Origin: an uncultured Acetobacteraceae bacterium
GTDB taxonomy: Bacteria > Pseudomonadota > Alphaproteobacteria > Acetobacterales > Acetobacteraceae
Assembly (NCBI GenBank): GCA_903907955.1
Contig: CAIVPZ010000057.1
Location: 62,001 to 126,000, forward strand
Direction: 5' to 3'
Length of the DNA: 64,000 nucleotides
Part shown: positions 46,542-57,495 of the stretch, in pieces
Layout: every line of letters starts with the position of its first letter
How positions within the stretch are numbered: the stretch's first letter is position 1
Made by a program: the position numbers and the translations under genes
The notes under the pieces: model-generated
What the model saw: the letters and a program-made list of their open reading frames with translations, nothing else
Database searches by the model: none
What the model was told of the DNA's origin: nothing

Positions 46542-46643
46542 GAGTTTGTGAATGAATGCCCGCAACGCTCCGATCCTGCCGGAAACGCGCCATGATATCG
46601 GCGGGCGTTCATTCACGGGTTCGATTGCTTCACAAACTCTGAC
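46538..46643 (+). repeat. R2 intercistronic palindromic repeat, copy B
   Basis: 106 bp between tatB and tatC. The ends tgagagtttgtgaa and ttcacaaactctga pair, and an inner stem joins gtgaatga...gcccgc-type arms. The A:T pair at one stem position replaces the G:C pair of copy A. The first bases supply the tatB TGA stop. The repeat ends 24 nt before the tatC GTG. Orientation relative to the flanking genes is the same as in copy A. Confidence 0.85.
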
Positions 46644-46667
46644 AGCCGGCCAAACCCAGAGACGCAT

Positions 46668-47498
46668 GTGCGCATCCCCTTCCTGACGAAGCGCTCCGAA
46701 CGGCCCGCGCCGGCCCCGCCGCCGCCGCCGGTCGAGGACACCATCGACGACAAGCCGATGCCGCTGCTCGAGCACCTGATCGAGCTGCGCCGCCGGCTGA
46801 TGTGGTCGCTCGGCGGGTTCCTGCTGGCGTTCTTCGTCTGCTACCATTTTTCCGCGGAACTCTATGCCTTCCTCGCCCAGCCGCTGGCGGACGTGGAGGA
46901 GCGGCTCGGCGGCAGCCGGCGGATGATCTACACCTCGCTGACCGAGGGGTTCTTCACCTACCTCAAGGTGGCGATGTTCGGCGGCGCCTTCATCTCGTTC
47001 CCGATCATGGCCACGCAGCTCTGGCTGTTCGTCGCCCCGGGGCTGTACCGCAGCGAGAAGAAGGCGCTGATGCCCTTCCTGGTGGCCTCGCCGGTGCTGT
47101 TCCTGATGGGGGGCGCGCTGGCGTATTATTTCATCTTCCCGATCGCCTGGGGCTTCTTCCTGAGCTTCCAGACGCCGCAGGGCGCGGGCGGGCTGCCGAT
47201 CGAGCTGGAAGCGCGGGTATCGGAATACCTCGATCTGGTGATGAAACTCATCTTCGCCTTCGGGGTGACCTTCCAGTTGCCGGTGGCGCTGAGCCTGCTC
47301 GCCAAGGTGGGCATCGTCACTTCGGCGGGACTGAAGCGCTACCGGCGCTATGCCATCGTGGGGATGTTCATCATCGCCGCCATCCTGGCGCCGCCCGACA
47401 TCATCACCCAGTGCGGCCTGGCGATCCCGCTGATCGGCCTGTACGAGGTTTCCATCATCGCCGCCAAGCTGGTCGAGCCAAAGCCGGTCGAGGTCTGA
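46668..47498 (+). CDS. tatC: Sec-independent translocase subunit TatC
   Basis: A 276-residue protein with six TM helices. [20 protein letters not shown] near residue 35 is the TatC opening with the signal-peptide-binding Glu, and [22 protein letters not shown] is the central conserved block. It starts at GTG 46668 behind a weak cagagacg site and has a Pro-rich N-terminal extension of about 20 residues. It recognises the twin-arginine motif. The serS start lies 2 bp after its stop. Confidence 0.95.
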   Translation: MRIPFLTKRSERPAPAPPPPPVEDTIDDKPMPLLEHLIELRRRLMWSLGGFLLAFFVCYHFSAELYAFLAQPLADVEERLGGSRRMIYTSLTEGFFTYLKVAMFGGAFISFPIMATQLWLFVAPGLYRSEKKALMPFLVASPVLFLMGGALAYYFIFPIAWGFFLSFQTPQGAGGLPIELEARVSEYLDLVMKLIFAFGVTFQLPVALSLLAKVGIVTSAGLKRYRRYAIVGMFIIAAILAPPDIITQCGLAIPLIGLYEVSIIAAKLVEPKPVEV

Positions 47499-47500
47499 TC

Positions 47501-48775
47501 ATGCACGACATCCGATTCATCCGGGCCGAACCGGAAGCGTTCGACGCGGCGCTGGCCCGCCGTCGCCTGCCGCCGCTGGCCGGGGACATCCTCGGTCTCG
47601 ACAGGGTCAGACGCGATCACCTGACCCGGCTTCAGGAGACGCAGGCCAGGCGCAACGCCCTCAGCAAACAGGTCGGCCATTTGCGGCGGCAGGGCACGGA
47701 CACGGCGCCGCTGGAAGCCGAATCGGCCCAGCTTGCGCTGGAGATGGCGGCCGACGAACGCGGCGCTGCGGAGATGGACGGACAAATCAAGGCGATCCTG
47801 GAAGGTCTGCCCAACATCCTCGATGCCGACGTGCCGGACGGGGCGGACGAAAGCGCCAATGTGGTGCTCAAGCAATGGGGCACGCCGCGCGATCTCGGGT
47901 TTGCTCCGAAACAGCATTTTGAACTGGGCGAAGCGCTCGGCCTGATGGATTTCGCCACCGCGGCGAAGCTGGCCGGGGCGCGGTTCACCATCCTGCGCGG
48001 GCAACTGGCGCGGCTGGAACGGGCGCTCGGCCAGTTCATGCTCGATCTGCACACCCGCGAGCATGGCTACGAGGAAACCATCGTGCCGCTGCTGGTGAAC
48101 GCCGCCGCCAGCTACGGCACCGGCCAGTTGCCGAAATTCGAGGAAGATCTGTTCAAGACCACGGACGGCCGCTACCTGATCCCGACCGCCGAGGTGCCGC
48201 TGACCAACAGCGTCGGCGGCGAAATCCTCGCCGAGAAGCGGCTGCCGATCCGGCTGACCGCGCTGACCGAATGTTTCCGCTCCGAAGCCGGGGCGGCCGG
48301 GCGCGACACCCGCGGCTATATCCGCCAGCACCAGTTCCGCAAGGTCGAGCTGGTGTCGATCGTCCACCCCGATGCCAGCGACGCCGAGCACGAACGCATG
48401 ACCGGCTGCGCCGAGCGGGTGCTGGAGCTGCTCAATCTGCCGTATCGCCGGGTGGTGCTGTCGTCGGGCGATACCGGGTTCGGCGCGGCGAAGACGTTCG
48501 ATCTCGAGGTGTGGCTGCCGGGGCAGCATATGTGGCGCGAGATCTCCTCGTGTTCCAACACGCGGGAATTCCAGGCGCGGCGGATGAACGCCCGCTGGCG
48601 CAGCACCGACGGCAAGTCGGTGGCCTATGTGCACACGCTGAACGGCTCCGGCGTGGCGGTGGGGCGGACGCTGATCGCGGTGATGGAGAACTGCCAGCAG
48701 GCCGACGGTTCCATTCTTGTGCCGCCGCCGCTGTGGCCCTACATGGGCGGGGTGGAGCGTATCGCCGCGGCCTGA
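47501..48775 (+). CDS. serS: seryl-tRNA synthetase
   Basis: A 424-residue class II synthetase. The N-terminal coiled-coil arm spans residues 30-100 ([20 protein letters not shown]). Motif 2 is [20 protein letters not shown] near 265 and motif 3 is [18 protein letters not shown] near 385. Length is normal. ATG 47501 is 2 bp after tatC, the usual alphaproteobacterial order tatABC-serS. Confidence 0.95.
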   Translation: MHDIRFIRAEPEAFDAALARRRLPPLAGDILGLDRVRRDHLTRLQETQARRNALSKQVGHLRRQGTDTAPLEAESAQLALEMAADERGAAEMDGQIKAILEGLPNILDADVPDGADESANVVLKQWGTPRDLGFAPKQHFELGEALGLMDFATAAKLAGARFTILRGQLARLERALGQFMLDLHTREHGYEETIVPLLVNAAASYGTGQLPKFEEDLFKTTDGRYLIPTAEVPLTNSVGGEILAEKRLPIRLTALTECFRSEAGAAGRDTRGYIRQHQFRKVELVSIVHPDASDAEHERMTGCAERVLELLNLPYRRVVLSSGDTGFGAAKTFDLEVWLPGQHMWREISSCSNTREFQARRMNARWRSTDGKSVAYVHTLNGSGVAVGRTLIAVMENCQQADGSILVPPPLWPYMGGVERIAAA

Positions 48776-48791
48776 AGCAGGGAATAACCCC

Positions 48792-49448
48792 ATGCTTGTC
48801 GATCCGGTGACGGATGTGCTGCTGGCGGTGGATGTGCAGCCGGATTTCATGCCGGGCGGCGCCCTGCCGGTGCCCGGCGGCGACCAGGTGGTGCCGGTGA
48901 TCAACCGCCTGCTCGCCGGCCCGTTCCGCCACGCCGTCGCCACCCAGGACTGGCACCCGCCCGGCCACACCTCGTTCGCCAGCGCCCATCCGGGCCGCGC
49001 GCCGTTCGAGCGCATCACGGCGGCGCATGGCCCGCAGACGCTGTGGCCCGACCACTGCGTCCAGGGCACGCCGGGCGCGGCACTGCATGCCGGGCTCGAC
49101 CAGTCGCGGATCGAACTGATCATCCGCAAGGGGTTCCATCCCGCGGTGGACAGCTATTCGGCGTTCCGCGAGAACGACCATGCCACCTCCACCGGCCTCG
49201 ATGCCTGGCTGCGGGGGCGCGGTTTCGTCCGGGTTTTCCTGGCCGGGCTGGCGACCGATTACTGCGTGGCCTGGTCGGCCGAGGACGCGGTACGGGCGGG
49301 GTTCGCGGTGGTTGTGGTGGAAGATGCCTGCCGCGGGATCGGCCTGCCGAGCGGGCCGGATCGCACGACGGTCGATGACGCCCGCGACCATCTGCGCCAC
49401 ACGCATGGGGTGCGGTTCGTGGCCAGCACGGCGTTCGGCGTGGCCTAG
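48792..49448 (+). CDS. pncA: nicotinamidase
   Basis: A 218-residue cysteine hydrolase that deamidates nicotinamide to nicotinate for NAD salvage. The catalytic triad is visible: Asp in LAVDVQPDFMPGG (near residue 14), Lys in LIIRKGFHP, and Cys in LAGLATDYCVAWSA (near 158). A metal-binding set is in the DWHPPGHTSF segment. It starts 16 bp after serS, at a place often held by surE. The TAG stop is the start of an R1 repeat. Confidence 0.93.
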   Translation: MLVDPVTDVLLAVDVQPDFMPGGALPVPGGDQVVPVINRLLAGPFRHAVATQDWHPPGHTSFASAHPGRAPFERITAAHGPQTLWPDHCVQGTPGAALHAGLDQSRIELIIRKGFHPAVDSYSAFRENDHATSTGLDAWLRGRGFVRVFLAGLATDYCVAWSAEDAVRAGFAVVVVEDACRGIGLPSGPDRTTVDDARDHLRHTHGVRFVASTAFGVA

Positions 49449-49551
49449 AGCGCTTTCAGGCTGACCGTAAACGGTCAGCGCGCTCTAGCTCTTTGTTTTG
49501 GCGAGCAACTTTATCGGCCGGCTGTCGCCGGTCTGGCCGATGTTGCTCTAG
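49446..49551 (+). repeat. R1 palindromic intergenic repeat, copy 2
   Basis: The better-paired R1 copy. The outer tagagcgc...gcgctcta stem encloses a perfect 9-bp stem (gctgaccgt/acggtcagc). After a ctctttgttttggc linker a second hairpin pairs gagcaac/gttgctc and tcggcc/ggccga. The TAG at its start is the pncA stop codon. Confidence 0.88.
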
Positions 49552-49577
49552 CCGCGGGGCGGTGACTTCCGGCGCGA

Positions 49578-50657
49578 TCAGCAGGCGATGGCGGGGGAGC
49601 GTGGCAAGGCCCCGGTTCCGCCGGAGACCGCCGGCAGTTCGATGATCTCGATCCAGGTGGCGTTGCCGCCGGCCAGGATGGCGGCGCGGCGGGTCAGCGC
49701 GCCGCTGCTGGCGGCGATGGCATACACCGCCACCCGGCCGGTCTGCTGGCCGGCGCAGAGCAGCCAGCGCCCGTACGGGTCGATGGCAAAGGCGCGCGGC
49801 CCCCTCTCGGCCGGCACGGTGCCGAGTGCGTCCAGCGTGCCGTCAGGGCGCAGCCGAAACCCGGCCAGCAGGTTGTTGCGGCGCTCGCTGGCGTAAAGAA
49901 AGCGCTCATCCGGGGTGAGGTGCAGGTCGGCGGCGGCGAGCGTCTGGCCGGGGGCGGCGGGCGGCACCAGGCGGATGGATTGCAATTCGGTCAGCGCGCC
50001 GGTGGCGGAATCGCGCGCGGCGGCGGTCAGCGTGCCATCCAGCTCGTTGAGGACGTAGAACAGGGCGCCGGCGCGGGCGAAGCGGATATGCCGCGGCCCC
50101 GCTCCGGGTGCCGTGTGCGCTGCCGCGGTCGCCGGCCCGGCCAGCCGGCCGGATGCCGGATCGAAGCCCAGCCGCAGGATGACGTCGCCGCCAAGCACGG
50201 CGGCATAGACCGCGCGGTTCTCCGGATCGGGCAGGATGCTGTGCGCCTTGGGCGGGGTGCCCACCACCTGCAACGGCTCGCCGGGCACGCCACCGGCGCC
50301 GATCGGGTTCACCGACAGTTTGGCACCGTGATAGGAGGCGCCGAACAGGAACCGGCCGGTGCGGTCGGTGGCGATATAGGCCATGGCATCGGCCATCTGG
50401 CCGGTGCCGATCAGCGTCAGCCCGCCATCCGCGCCGATGGCGAAGGACGACACCGGAAACGGCGGATTGCGGCAGGCCGCATACAGGGTGCGGCAGTCGG
50501 GGGCGAGCGCCAGCGGCATGCTGGTGGGCGGTGGATCGACCCAGCCCGGCACGGTGACGCGCCCCACCGGCGTGAGCACGCCGGTGGCATTGTCCAGCCG
50601 GAAACACGCAATCACCGCCTCGGCGGCACAGGAAACATAGGCGATCATCCGCGGCAT
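49578..50657 (-). CDS. lactonase family beta-propeller protein
   Basis: A 359-residue protein built of repeated propeller blades (ATDRTGRFLFGASYHGA, LHLTPDERFLYASERRNN, AIDPYGRWLLCAGQQ), as in the YbhE/Pgl-type 6-phosphogluconolactonase family. There is no signal peptide, so it is likely cytoplasmic. In this family the substrate varies (6-phosphogluconolactone or other sugar lactones). ATG 50648 is an alternative start three codons in. It is convergent with pncA across an R1 repeat. Confidence 0.85.
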   Translation of the reverse strand: MPRMIAYVSCAAEAVIACFRLDNATGVLTPVGRVTVPGWVDPPPTSMPLALAPDCRTLYAACRNPPFPVSSFAIGADGGLTLIGTGQMADAMAYIATDRTGRFLFGASYHGAKLSVNPIGAGGVPGEPLQVVGTPPKAHSILPDPENRAVYAAVLGGDVILRLGFDPASGRLAGPATAAAHTAPGAGPRHIRFARAGALFYVLNELDGTLTAAARDSATGALTELQSIRLVPPAAPGQTLAAADLHLTPDERFLYASERRNNLLAGFRLRPDGTLDALGTVPAERGPRAFAIDPYGRWLLCAGQQTGRVAVYAIAASSGALTRRAAILAGGNATWIEIIELPAVSGGTGALPRSPAIAC

Positions 50658-50715
50658 GCCCTCGGTCCCTCCTCCCCGGCGGGACTATGGCAGAGGCATG
50701 TCGCGGCGGCGATGC

Positions 50716-51783
50716 TTATGCCGCGACGGTTTCGAGCGCCGGGTAGTCGGTGTAGCCGCGCGGCCCGCTGGCGAAGAAGGTGCTGAAATCGGGCGGGTTG
50801 AACGGCGCGCCCTCGGCGAAGCGGCGCGGCAGGTCCGGGTTGGCGATGAACAGCTTGCCCCAGGCCGCCGCATCGGCCTCGCCGTCCGCCAGCACCTGCT
50901 CGGCGCTCGCCTGGGTCAGGGCTTCGTTGGCGATCACCGGACCGCCGAAGATCGCCTTGAGCTGCGGCGTCAGGCGCGGCGCCAGCAGGCTTTCGCGGGT
51001 GAACAGGAAAGCCAGGACGCGGCGGCCAAGCTCGGCGGCGACGTAGCCGAAGGTGGCGGCGGGGTTGCTGTCGCCCATGTCCTGCGAGTCGCAGCGCGGG
51101 GCCAGGTGCATGCCGACCCGGCCGGCACCCCACACGGCAATGCAGGCATCGGTCACTTCCAGCAGCAGCCGGGCGCGGTTCTCGATCGGGCCGCCATAGG
51201 CGTCGGTGCGGTGGTTGCTGCCGTCCTGCAGGAACTGGTCGAGCAGGTAGCCGTTGGCGCCGTGCACCTCGACGCCGTCGAAGCCGGCCTTGCGGGCGTT
51301 CTCGGCGCCGTGGCGATAGGCGGCGACGATGCCGGGCAGCTCCGCGATGTCCAGCGCGCGCGGGGTGACGAAGGGCTTCTTGCCCTGGGACAGGTTCAGA
51401 TAGCCGGCCGCGGCGATGGCGCTGGGCGCCACCGGCAGGGCGCCATCCAGATAGAACGGGTCGGAGATGCGCCCGACATGCCAAAGCTGCAGCACGATGC
51501 GCCCGCCGGCCGCGTGCACCGCCTCGGTCACCAGCCGCCAGCCGGCAACCTGCGCGTCCGACCAGATGCCCGGGGTGTCGGGGTAGCCGACCCCCATCGG
51601 AGTCACCGACGTGGCCTCGCTGATGATCAGCCCGGCGCTGGCGCGCTGGACGTAATACGCCGCCATCAGCGCGTTCGGCACCCGGCCTTCCGGGGTGGCG
51701 CGGCAGCGGGTCAGCGGCGACATGATGATACGGTTGGGCAGGCGGAGTTCGCCGAGGGCGATCGGGTCGAACAGACCGGGCAT
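50716..51783 (-). CDS. old yellow enzyme family NAD(P)H:flavin ene-reductase
   Basis: A 355-residue TIM-barrel flavoprotein. PNRIIMSPLTRCRA at the start, QLWHVGRIS, the active-site FDGVEVHGANGYLLDQFLQ and NHRTDAYGGPIENRARLLLE are all hallmarks of the OYE/NemA group. It reduces activated C=C bonds or nitro compounds with FMN. ATG 51783 gives the normal N-terminus. It shares direction with the lactonase gene 58 bp downstream. Confidence 0.9.
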   Translation of the reverse strand: MPGLFDPIALGELRLPNRIIMSPLTRCRATPEGRVPNALMAAYYVQRASAGLIISEATSVTPMGVGYPDTPGIWSDAQVAGWRLVTEAVHAAGGRIVLQLWHVGRISDPFYLDGALPVAPSAIAAAGYLNLSQGKKPFVTPRALDIAELPGIVAAYRHGAENARKAGFDGVEVHGANGYLLDQFLQDGSNHRTDAYGGPIENRARLLLEVTDACIAVWGAGRVGMHLAPRCDSQDMGDSNPAATFGYVAAELGRRVLAFLFTRESLLAPRLTPQLKAIFGGPVIANEALTQASAEQVLADGEADAAAWGKLFIANPDLPRRFAEGAPFNPPDFSTFFASGPRGYTDYPALETVAA

Positions 51784-51858
51784 CGATTTATCCTATGATT
51801 GACGGTCGGCGGGGGCGGGATGTTTCGCCCCCTTTGTGCAGCGCGCCGACCCGCGAAT

Positions 51859-53346
51859 TCAAGGCCAGGTGTTCAGGTGGTGGCCGAGGAACAGCGGAAT
51901 CGCGGTGGCCGGGCGGCCGGGCAGATCGAGCCGGACCGGCGGCAGTTCGTAGATCGCATCGAACAGGCGGCCGTACGCCTGCAGCACCCGCTTGTTGCCG
52001 GGCGTCGGGGCGAGCAGCAGCACGTCCTGGCCGAGATGGGATTCCGGGCCGGGGGACAGCCTGTATTCGCGGGCATCGGTGTTGAGGCAGATCACCGGCG
52101 GGTCGCCGCCGAGCGCGTAATCGACCTTGCCGGCGACCCACCAGGCGTCGCCGGCGATGACGGTATCGGGCCGGTGCAGCAGGCCACGGTTTTCGAGTTC
52201 GGCGCGCAGCGGAGTCCAGTCGAGCCCCTGCAGCGCGGGGTCGAAGCCCGGCGCGACGGCGCCCAGCCAGTGCCAGCGCAACTCGGCCGCGGTGATCAGC
52301 AGCGCCGCCGCCAGCAGCGCCGCGGTGCCGGCGGTGGCGCGCCGCAGCAGCGCCGGGCGGGCCGCGCCGAGCCGCGCCAGGGCGGCGCCGAGCAGCGGGA
52401 ACAGGAACAGGTAGCCGGGCACCGCCCAGTGGAACAGCACGTGGCGCGACCACAGCGCCACCACGGCGAACAGCATAATGGGCGGCAGGGCCAGCCAGCA
52501 CAGCAGCCAGCTGCGCCAGGCCAGCGGGCCGGCGCGCATGCCGCGCACCAGCACCGCCATCAGCCCGGCCCAGATCCAGGGCAGCAGGAACAGCGCGGCG
52601 CCGGCCAGCACCAGCAGCGGGCCGGCGAGGTTCAGCTTGTGGGCGCTCGCCCGTCCGCCCTGGAAGGCGAAGCTGAGCCAGTCATGCGATGCGTTCCAGG
52701 CCAGCACCGGGCTGAACAGCGCCGCCGCCAGCGCCAGCGCCACCCAGGGCTGCGGCCGGGCCAGCCAGCGCCGGTGGAGCGGGCTGGTCAGCAGATACAG
52801 CGCCGCGCCGGCCAGGGTCAGCCCGGCGGAATATTTCGACAGCAAGGCAAGCCCGGCGCAGGCACCGGCGCCGAGCCACCAGCCCCAGCCGCGCGGCGCC
52901 GGCAGGGCGCGCATGAGGCACCAGCCGGCGCCCAGCAACGCACACACCAGCGGGCCGTCCGGCAACACCCAGCTACCGGTGGTGATGCCGAGCACCGGCG
53001 CGAGGTTCAGCGCCACCGCCGCCCACAGCCCGGCGGCCGGCGATTCCACCAGCGTGCCCAGCCGGTAGACCAGCCAGGTGGACAGCGCGAACAGCAGCAC
53101 GAAAGGCAGCCGCACCACCACCGGCTGCTCGCTGCCCAGCAGCAGCGCCGCCCCGCGCGCGAGCCACCAGGACAGCGGCGGGTGATCGAAATAGCCGAGG
53201 TGCAACGCCCGGCCGGACGCCACCATGTAACTCTCGTCGATCCCCAGGCCGAGCCCCGCCGCGCCGAGCAGGCGCAGCAGCGCGCTGCCGGCGATCAGCA
53301 CAAGGAGCAGACGAAGGCTGCGGGCGGGGGTCATCCCGCCCGTCAC
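51859..53346 (-). CDS. GT39-type (ArnT/PMT-like) membrane glycosyltransferase
   Basis: A 495-residue protein with about eleven TM helices. GLGIDESYMVASGRALHLGYFDHPPLS in the first periplasmic loop contains the acidic catalytic pair typical of GT-C enzymes that use polyprenyl-phosphate sugars. RHVLFHWAVPGYLFLFP matches the C-terminal helices of the family. It probably glycosylates lipid A, another envelope glycan or a protein. ATG 53334 (four codons in) is an alternative start. Confidence 0.8.
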   Translation of the reverse strand: MTGGMTPARSLRLLLVLIAGSALLRLLGAAGLGLGIDESYMVASGRALHLGYFDHPPLSWWLARGAALLLGSEQPVVVRLPFVLLFALSTWLVYRLGTLVESPAAGLWAAVALNLAPVLGITTGSWVLPDGPLVCALLGAGWCLMRALPAPRGWGWWLGAGACAGLALLSKYSAGLTLAGAALYLLTSPLHRRWLARPQPWVALALAAALFSPVLAWNASHDWLSFAFQGGRASAHKLNLAGPLLVLAGAALFLLPWIWAGLMAVLVRGMRAGPLAWRSWLLCWLALPPIMLFAVVALWSRHVLFHWAVPGYLFLFPLLGAALARLGAARPALLRRATAGTAALLAAALLITAAELRWHWLGAVAPGFDPALQGLDWTPLRAELENRGLLHRPDTVIAGDAWWVAGKVDYALGGDPPVICLNTDAREYRLSPGPESHLGQDVLLLAPTPGNKRVLQAYGRLFDAIYELPPVRLDLPGRPATAIPLFLGHHLNTWP

Positions 53347-53371
53347 GGCCCAGGCTTCACGTTTGCGTGAC

Positions 53372-54217
53372 TCAGCTGGCGACCAGGGTCTGGCGCTGCT
53401 CGCCCAGGCCCTGCACGCCGAGCCGCATCACCTGGCCCGCGCGCAGGAACACCGGCTCCGGCTTGCGGCCCAGGCCGACGCCGGCCGGTGTGCCGGTGGC
53501 GATGATGTCACCCGGATGCAGGGTGATGAAGTGGCTGACATAGGACACCAGCGTGCGCACGCTGTGGATCATGTTCTTCGTATTGCCTTCCTGCCGGCGC
53601 TCCCCGTCCACTTCCAGCCACAGCGCCAGGTTCTGCGGATCGGGCACTTCGTCCTTCGTCACCAGCCAGGGGCCGGTGGGGCCGAAGGTGTCGCAGCCCT
53701 TGCCCTTGTCCCAGGTGCCGCCGCGCTCGACCTGGAATTCGCGCTCGCTGACGTCATTGACGATGCAGTAGCCGGCGACGTGGTCCATCGCCGTGTGGTC
53801 GGGCACGCTGCTGGCGCGGGCGCCGATGACGACGGCGAGTTCCACCTCCGAATCGGTCTTCTTCGAGCCGCGCGGGATTTTCACGTCATCGTACGGGCCG
53901 GAATAGGCGCCGAGCGACTTCAGGAACACGATCGGCTCCTTGGGAATGCGCGCGCCGGTCTCGGCGGCGTGGTCGGCATAGTTGATGCCGATGCAGATGA
54001 AGTTCAGCGGCCGGGCGACGCAGGGGCCGATGCGGTGTTCGCCGTGCAGGATCGGCAGGGTGTGCGGGTCGATGGCGGTCAGCTTGGCCAGCGCCTCGGG
54101 CTGGAGGGCGTGGCCGTTGATGTCCTCGACGAAGTCGGAGAGGTCGCGGACATGGCCGAGATCGTCCATCAGCCCGGGCTTCTCGGCGCCCGGCGCGCCC
54201 CAGCGCAGCAGCTTCAT
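53372..54217 (-). CDS. fumarylacetoacetate hydrolase family protein
   Basis: A 281-residue protein. NFICIGINYADHAAETG, the metal ligands in KKTDSEVELAVVIG (near residue 120), GYCIVNDVSEREFQ and IIATGTPAGVGLGRKP define the FAH family. Many members act as acylpyruvases or oxaloacetate decarboxylases, or cleave aromatic breakdown products. No aromatic pathway genes are nearby, so the substrate is open. The start is ATG 54217 at the conserved MKLLRWG opening. Confidence 0.9.
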   Translation of the reverse strand: MKLLRWGAPGAEKPGLMDDLGHVRDLSDFVEDINGHALQPEALAKLTAIDPHTLPILHGEHRIGPCVARPLNFICIGINYADHAAETGARIPKEPIVFLKSLGAYSGPYDDVKIPRGSKKTDSEVELAVVIGARASSVPDHTAMDHVAGYCIVNDVSEREFQVERGGTWDKGKGCDTFGPTGPWLVTKDEVPDPQNLALWLEVDGERRQEGNTKNMIHSVRTLVSYVSHFITLHPGDIIATGTPAGVGLGRKPEPVFLRAGQVMRLGVQGLGEQRQTLVAS

Positions 54218-54342
54218 GCTGTCCTCTCCTGTTCCGCGTGCAATCCCACCGTGGGCGGCGAAGGGTGGGCGCGGGCGCGCGCGGGTGTCAACGGGAGAAC
54301 GCCGCCGATCATGCGCCCGTGAAACGAACCGCGCCGCGCGCC

Positions 54343-55320
54343 CTATGAAGCGGCCAGCACCCCCGCCAGCGCCTTGCGGATGCGCGCCAGCGGCGGCCCC
54401 GGCGGCGGCGGCACGAAGACCTGGCCGGTCAGGGTCTCGAAGGCGCGGATGTAGACCGCAGCGGTGTGCAGCACCATCTCCGGCGGGATCGGCGGAATGG
54501 GGTCGTGATAGGGGTCGCAGCGCGCCGCCACCCAGGCGCGCACCACATCCTTGTCGAAACTCTCCGGCGGCGCGCCGCTGGCGACGCGGTCCGGGTAGCT
54601 CTCGGCGATCCAGTAGCGGCTGCTGTCCGGGGTGTGGATTTCGTCGGCCAGCACGATGCGTCCGTCGGAATCGGTGCCGAATTCGTATTTAGTGTCGGCG
54701 AGCAGCAGGCCGCGCGAGGCCGCCATCGCCTGACCGCGGGCGAACAGCGCCAGCGCGGTTGCCTGCACCTCGCCCCATTGGGCTTCGGTCAGCAGGCGGC
54801 GGCGGATGATGTCCTGCGGCGTCAGCGGCGCGTCGTGCCCGCCGGCATCCGCCTTGGTGGTGGGGGTGATGATGGGGTCGCGCAGCCGCTCATGGTCGCG
54901 CATGCCGTCGGGCAGGTGCACGCCGTACATCTCCCGCTGGCCGGCGCGATACATCGTCAGCACCGAGGTGGCGGTGGTGCCGGCGAGGTAGCCGCGCACC
55001 ACGATCTCCACCGGCAGGATATCAAGCCGCTGGCCGATCACCACATTCGGGTCGGGATAGCCGAGCACATGGTTGCGGCAGATGTCGCGCGTCGCCTCGA
55101 ACCAGAAGCGGGCGGTCTGGGTGAGCACCTGGCCCTTGAACGGGATGACGGCGAGAATGCGGTCGAAGGCGCTGAGCCGGTCGGTGGCGATCAGGATGCG
55201 CCGCCCGTCCGGCAGGTCGTAGTTGTCGCGCACCTTGCCGGGGTGATGGTTGGGCAGTTCGGGCAGAGTCGCATCGGCGAGGGCCTCGCCTGAGCGGGCC
55301 GCAATTTCGTCGGGGGTCAT
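54343..55320 (-). CDS. purC: phosphoribosylaminoimidazole-succinocarboxamide synthase
   Basis: A 325-residue enzyme of purine synthesis that joins CAIR and aspartate using [67 protein letters not shown] and [14 protein letters not shown] are conserved. At 325 residues it belongs to the longer, yeast Ade1-like form rather than the usual bacterial form of about 240 residues. It stands alone, with no other pur genes in the window. Confidence 0.93.
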   Translation of the reverse strand: MTPDEIAARSGEALADATLPELPNHHPGKVRDNYDLPDGRRILIATDRLSAFDRILAVIPFKGQVLTQTARFWFEATRDICRNHVLGYPDPNVVIGQRLDILPVEIVVRGYLAGTTATSVLTMYRAGQREMYGVHLPDGMRDHERLRDPIITPTTKADAGGHDAPLTPQDIIRRRLLTEAQWGEVQATALALFARGQAMAASRGLLLADTKYEFGTDSDGRIVLADEIHTPDSSRYWIAESYPDRVASGAPPESFDKDVVRAWVAARCDPYHDPIPPIPPEMVLHTAAVYIRAFETLTGQVFVPPPPGPPLARIRKALAGVLAAS

Positions 55321-55449
55321 GTGGTGTCCTGGCGGCTGGCGGCCGGTCCGGCGGCACAGATAGCAGGAAGGGCGGCGGAGGGCACGCGGGACGTGTGGCG
55401 GCGGGGGTTACAGGTTGCGGACAGACAGCCAATCGAGCCGGATCCCCCG

Positions 55450-57048
<1,599 letters not shown>

Positions 57049-57052
57049 GCGC

Positions 57053-57397
57053 TCAGCCCTGCGGCAACGCGGCGAGGAAGGCGGCCATATCCGCCAGCGC
57101 TGCCGCCGCCTGGGTGCGGATTTCGGCGGCGATGGCCGGCAGTTGCGCCGGCAGAAGGTCGCCGTTGGTCATGGCTGTGCGGGCGGCCTGCTCCAGCGCC
57201 ACCGCCCCCACCGCACCGGCGGCCCCGGCCAGGGCATGGCAGGTGCGGCGAAAGTCGCCGACATCGGCCGCGGCGGCGTTGCCGTCCAGCACCCCGGTCA
57301 GCCGCTCGACGTCCTGGTGGAACACCCCCAGCACCAGGCGAATATCTTCGGGTTCAAGGTCCTGCGCCAGTTGGGCGGCAAACCCGGGTTCCACCAT
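57053..57397 (-). CDS. Hpt-domain phosphotransfer protein
   Basis: A 114-residue all-helical protein. TCHALAGAAGAVGAVALEQA contains the probable phospho-accepting His (near residue 54) in the HxLxGxAxxxG pattern, with the usual Lys after Leu replaced by Ala. It lies 4 bp upstream of the sigma54 response regulator gene, an arrangement like luxU-luxO. It probably relays phosphate from a hybrid kinase; the large hybrid kinase at 2016-5606 is one candidate but is not linked. Confidence 0.8.
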   Translation of the reverse strand: MVEPGFAAQLAQDLEPEDIRLVLGVFHQDVERLTGVLDGNAAAADVGDFRRTCHALAGAAGAVGAVALEQAARTAMTNGDLLPAQLPAIAAEIRTQAAAALADMAAFLAALPQG

Positions 57398-57495
57398 GTC
57401 AGTCGTGCTCCGGCTGATCCGTTAACCTTTTCTCAATATGTGGTTCCGCAAATTGCATTGCAACACGCAAAGCGCGGCCGGTTTTCTTTGCTCAG

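Noticed and set aside
49446-49551. R1 as an integron attC site
   Set aside because: There is a two-hairpin palindrome with gttgctc/gagcaac ends, but the core-site pattern does not match, there are no cassette genes and no integrase.
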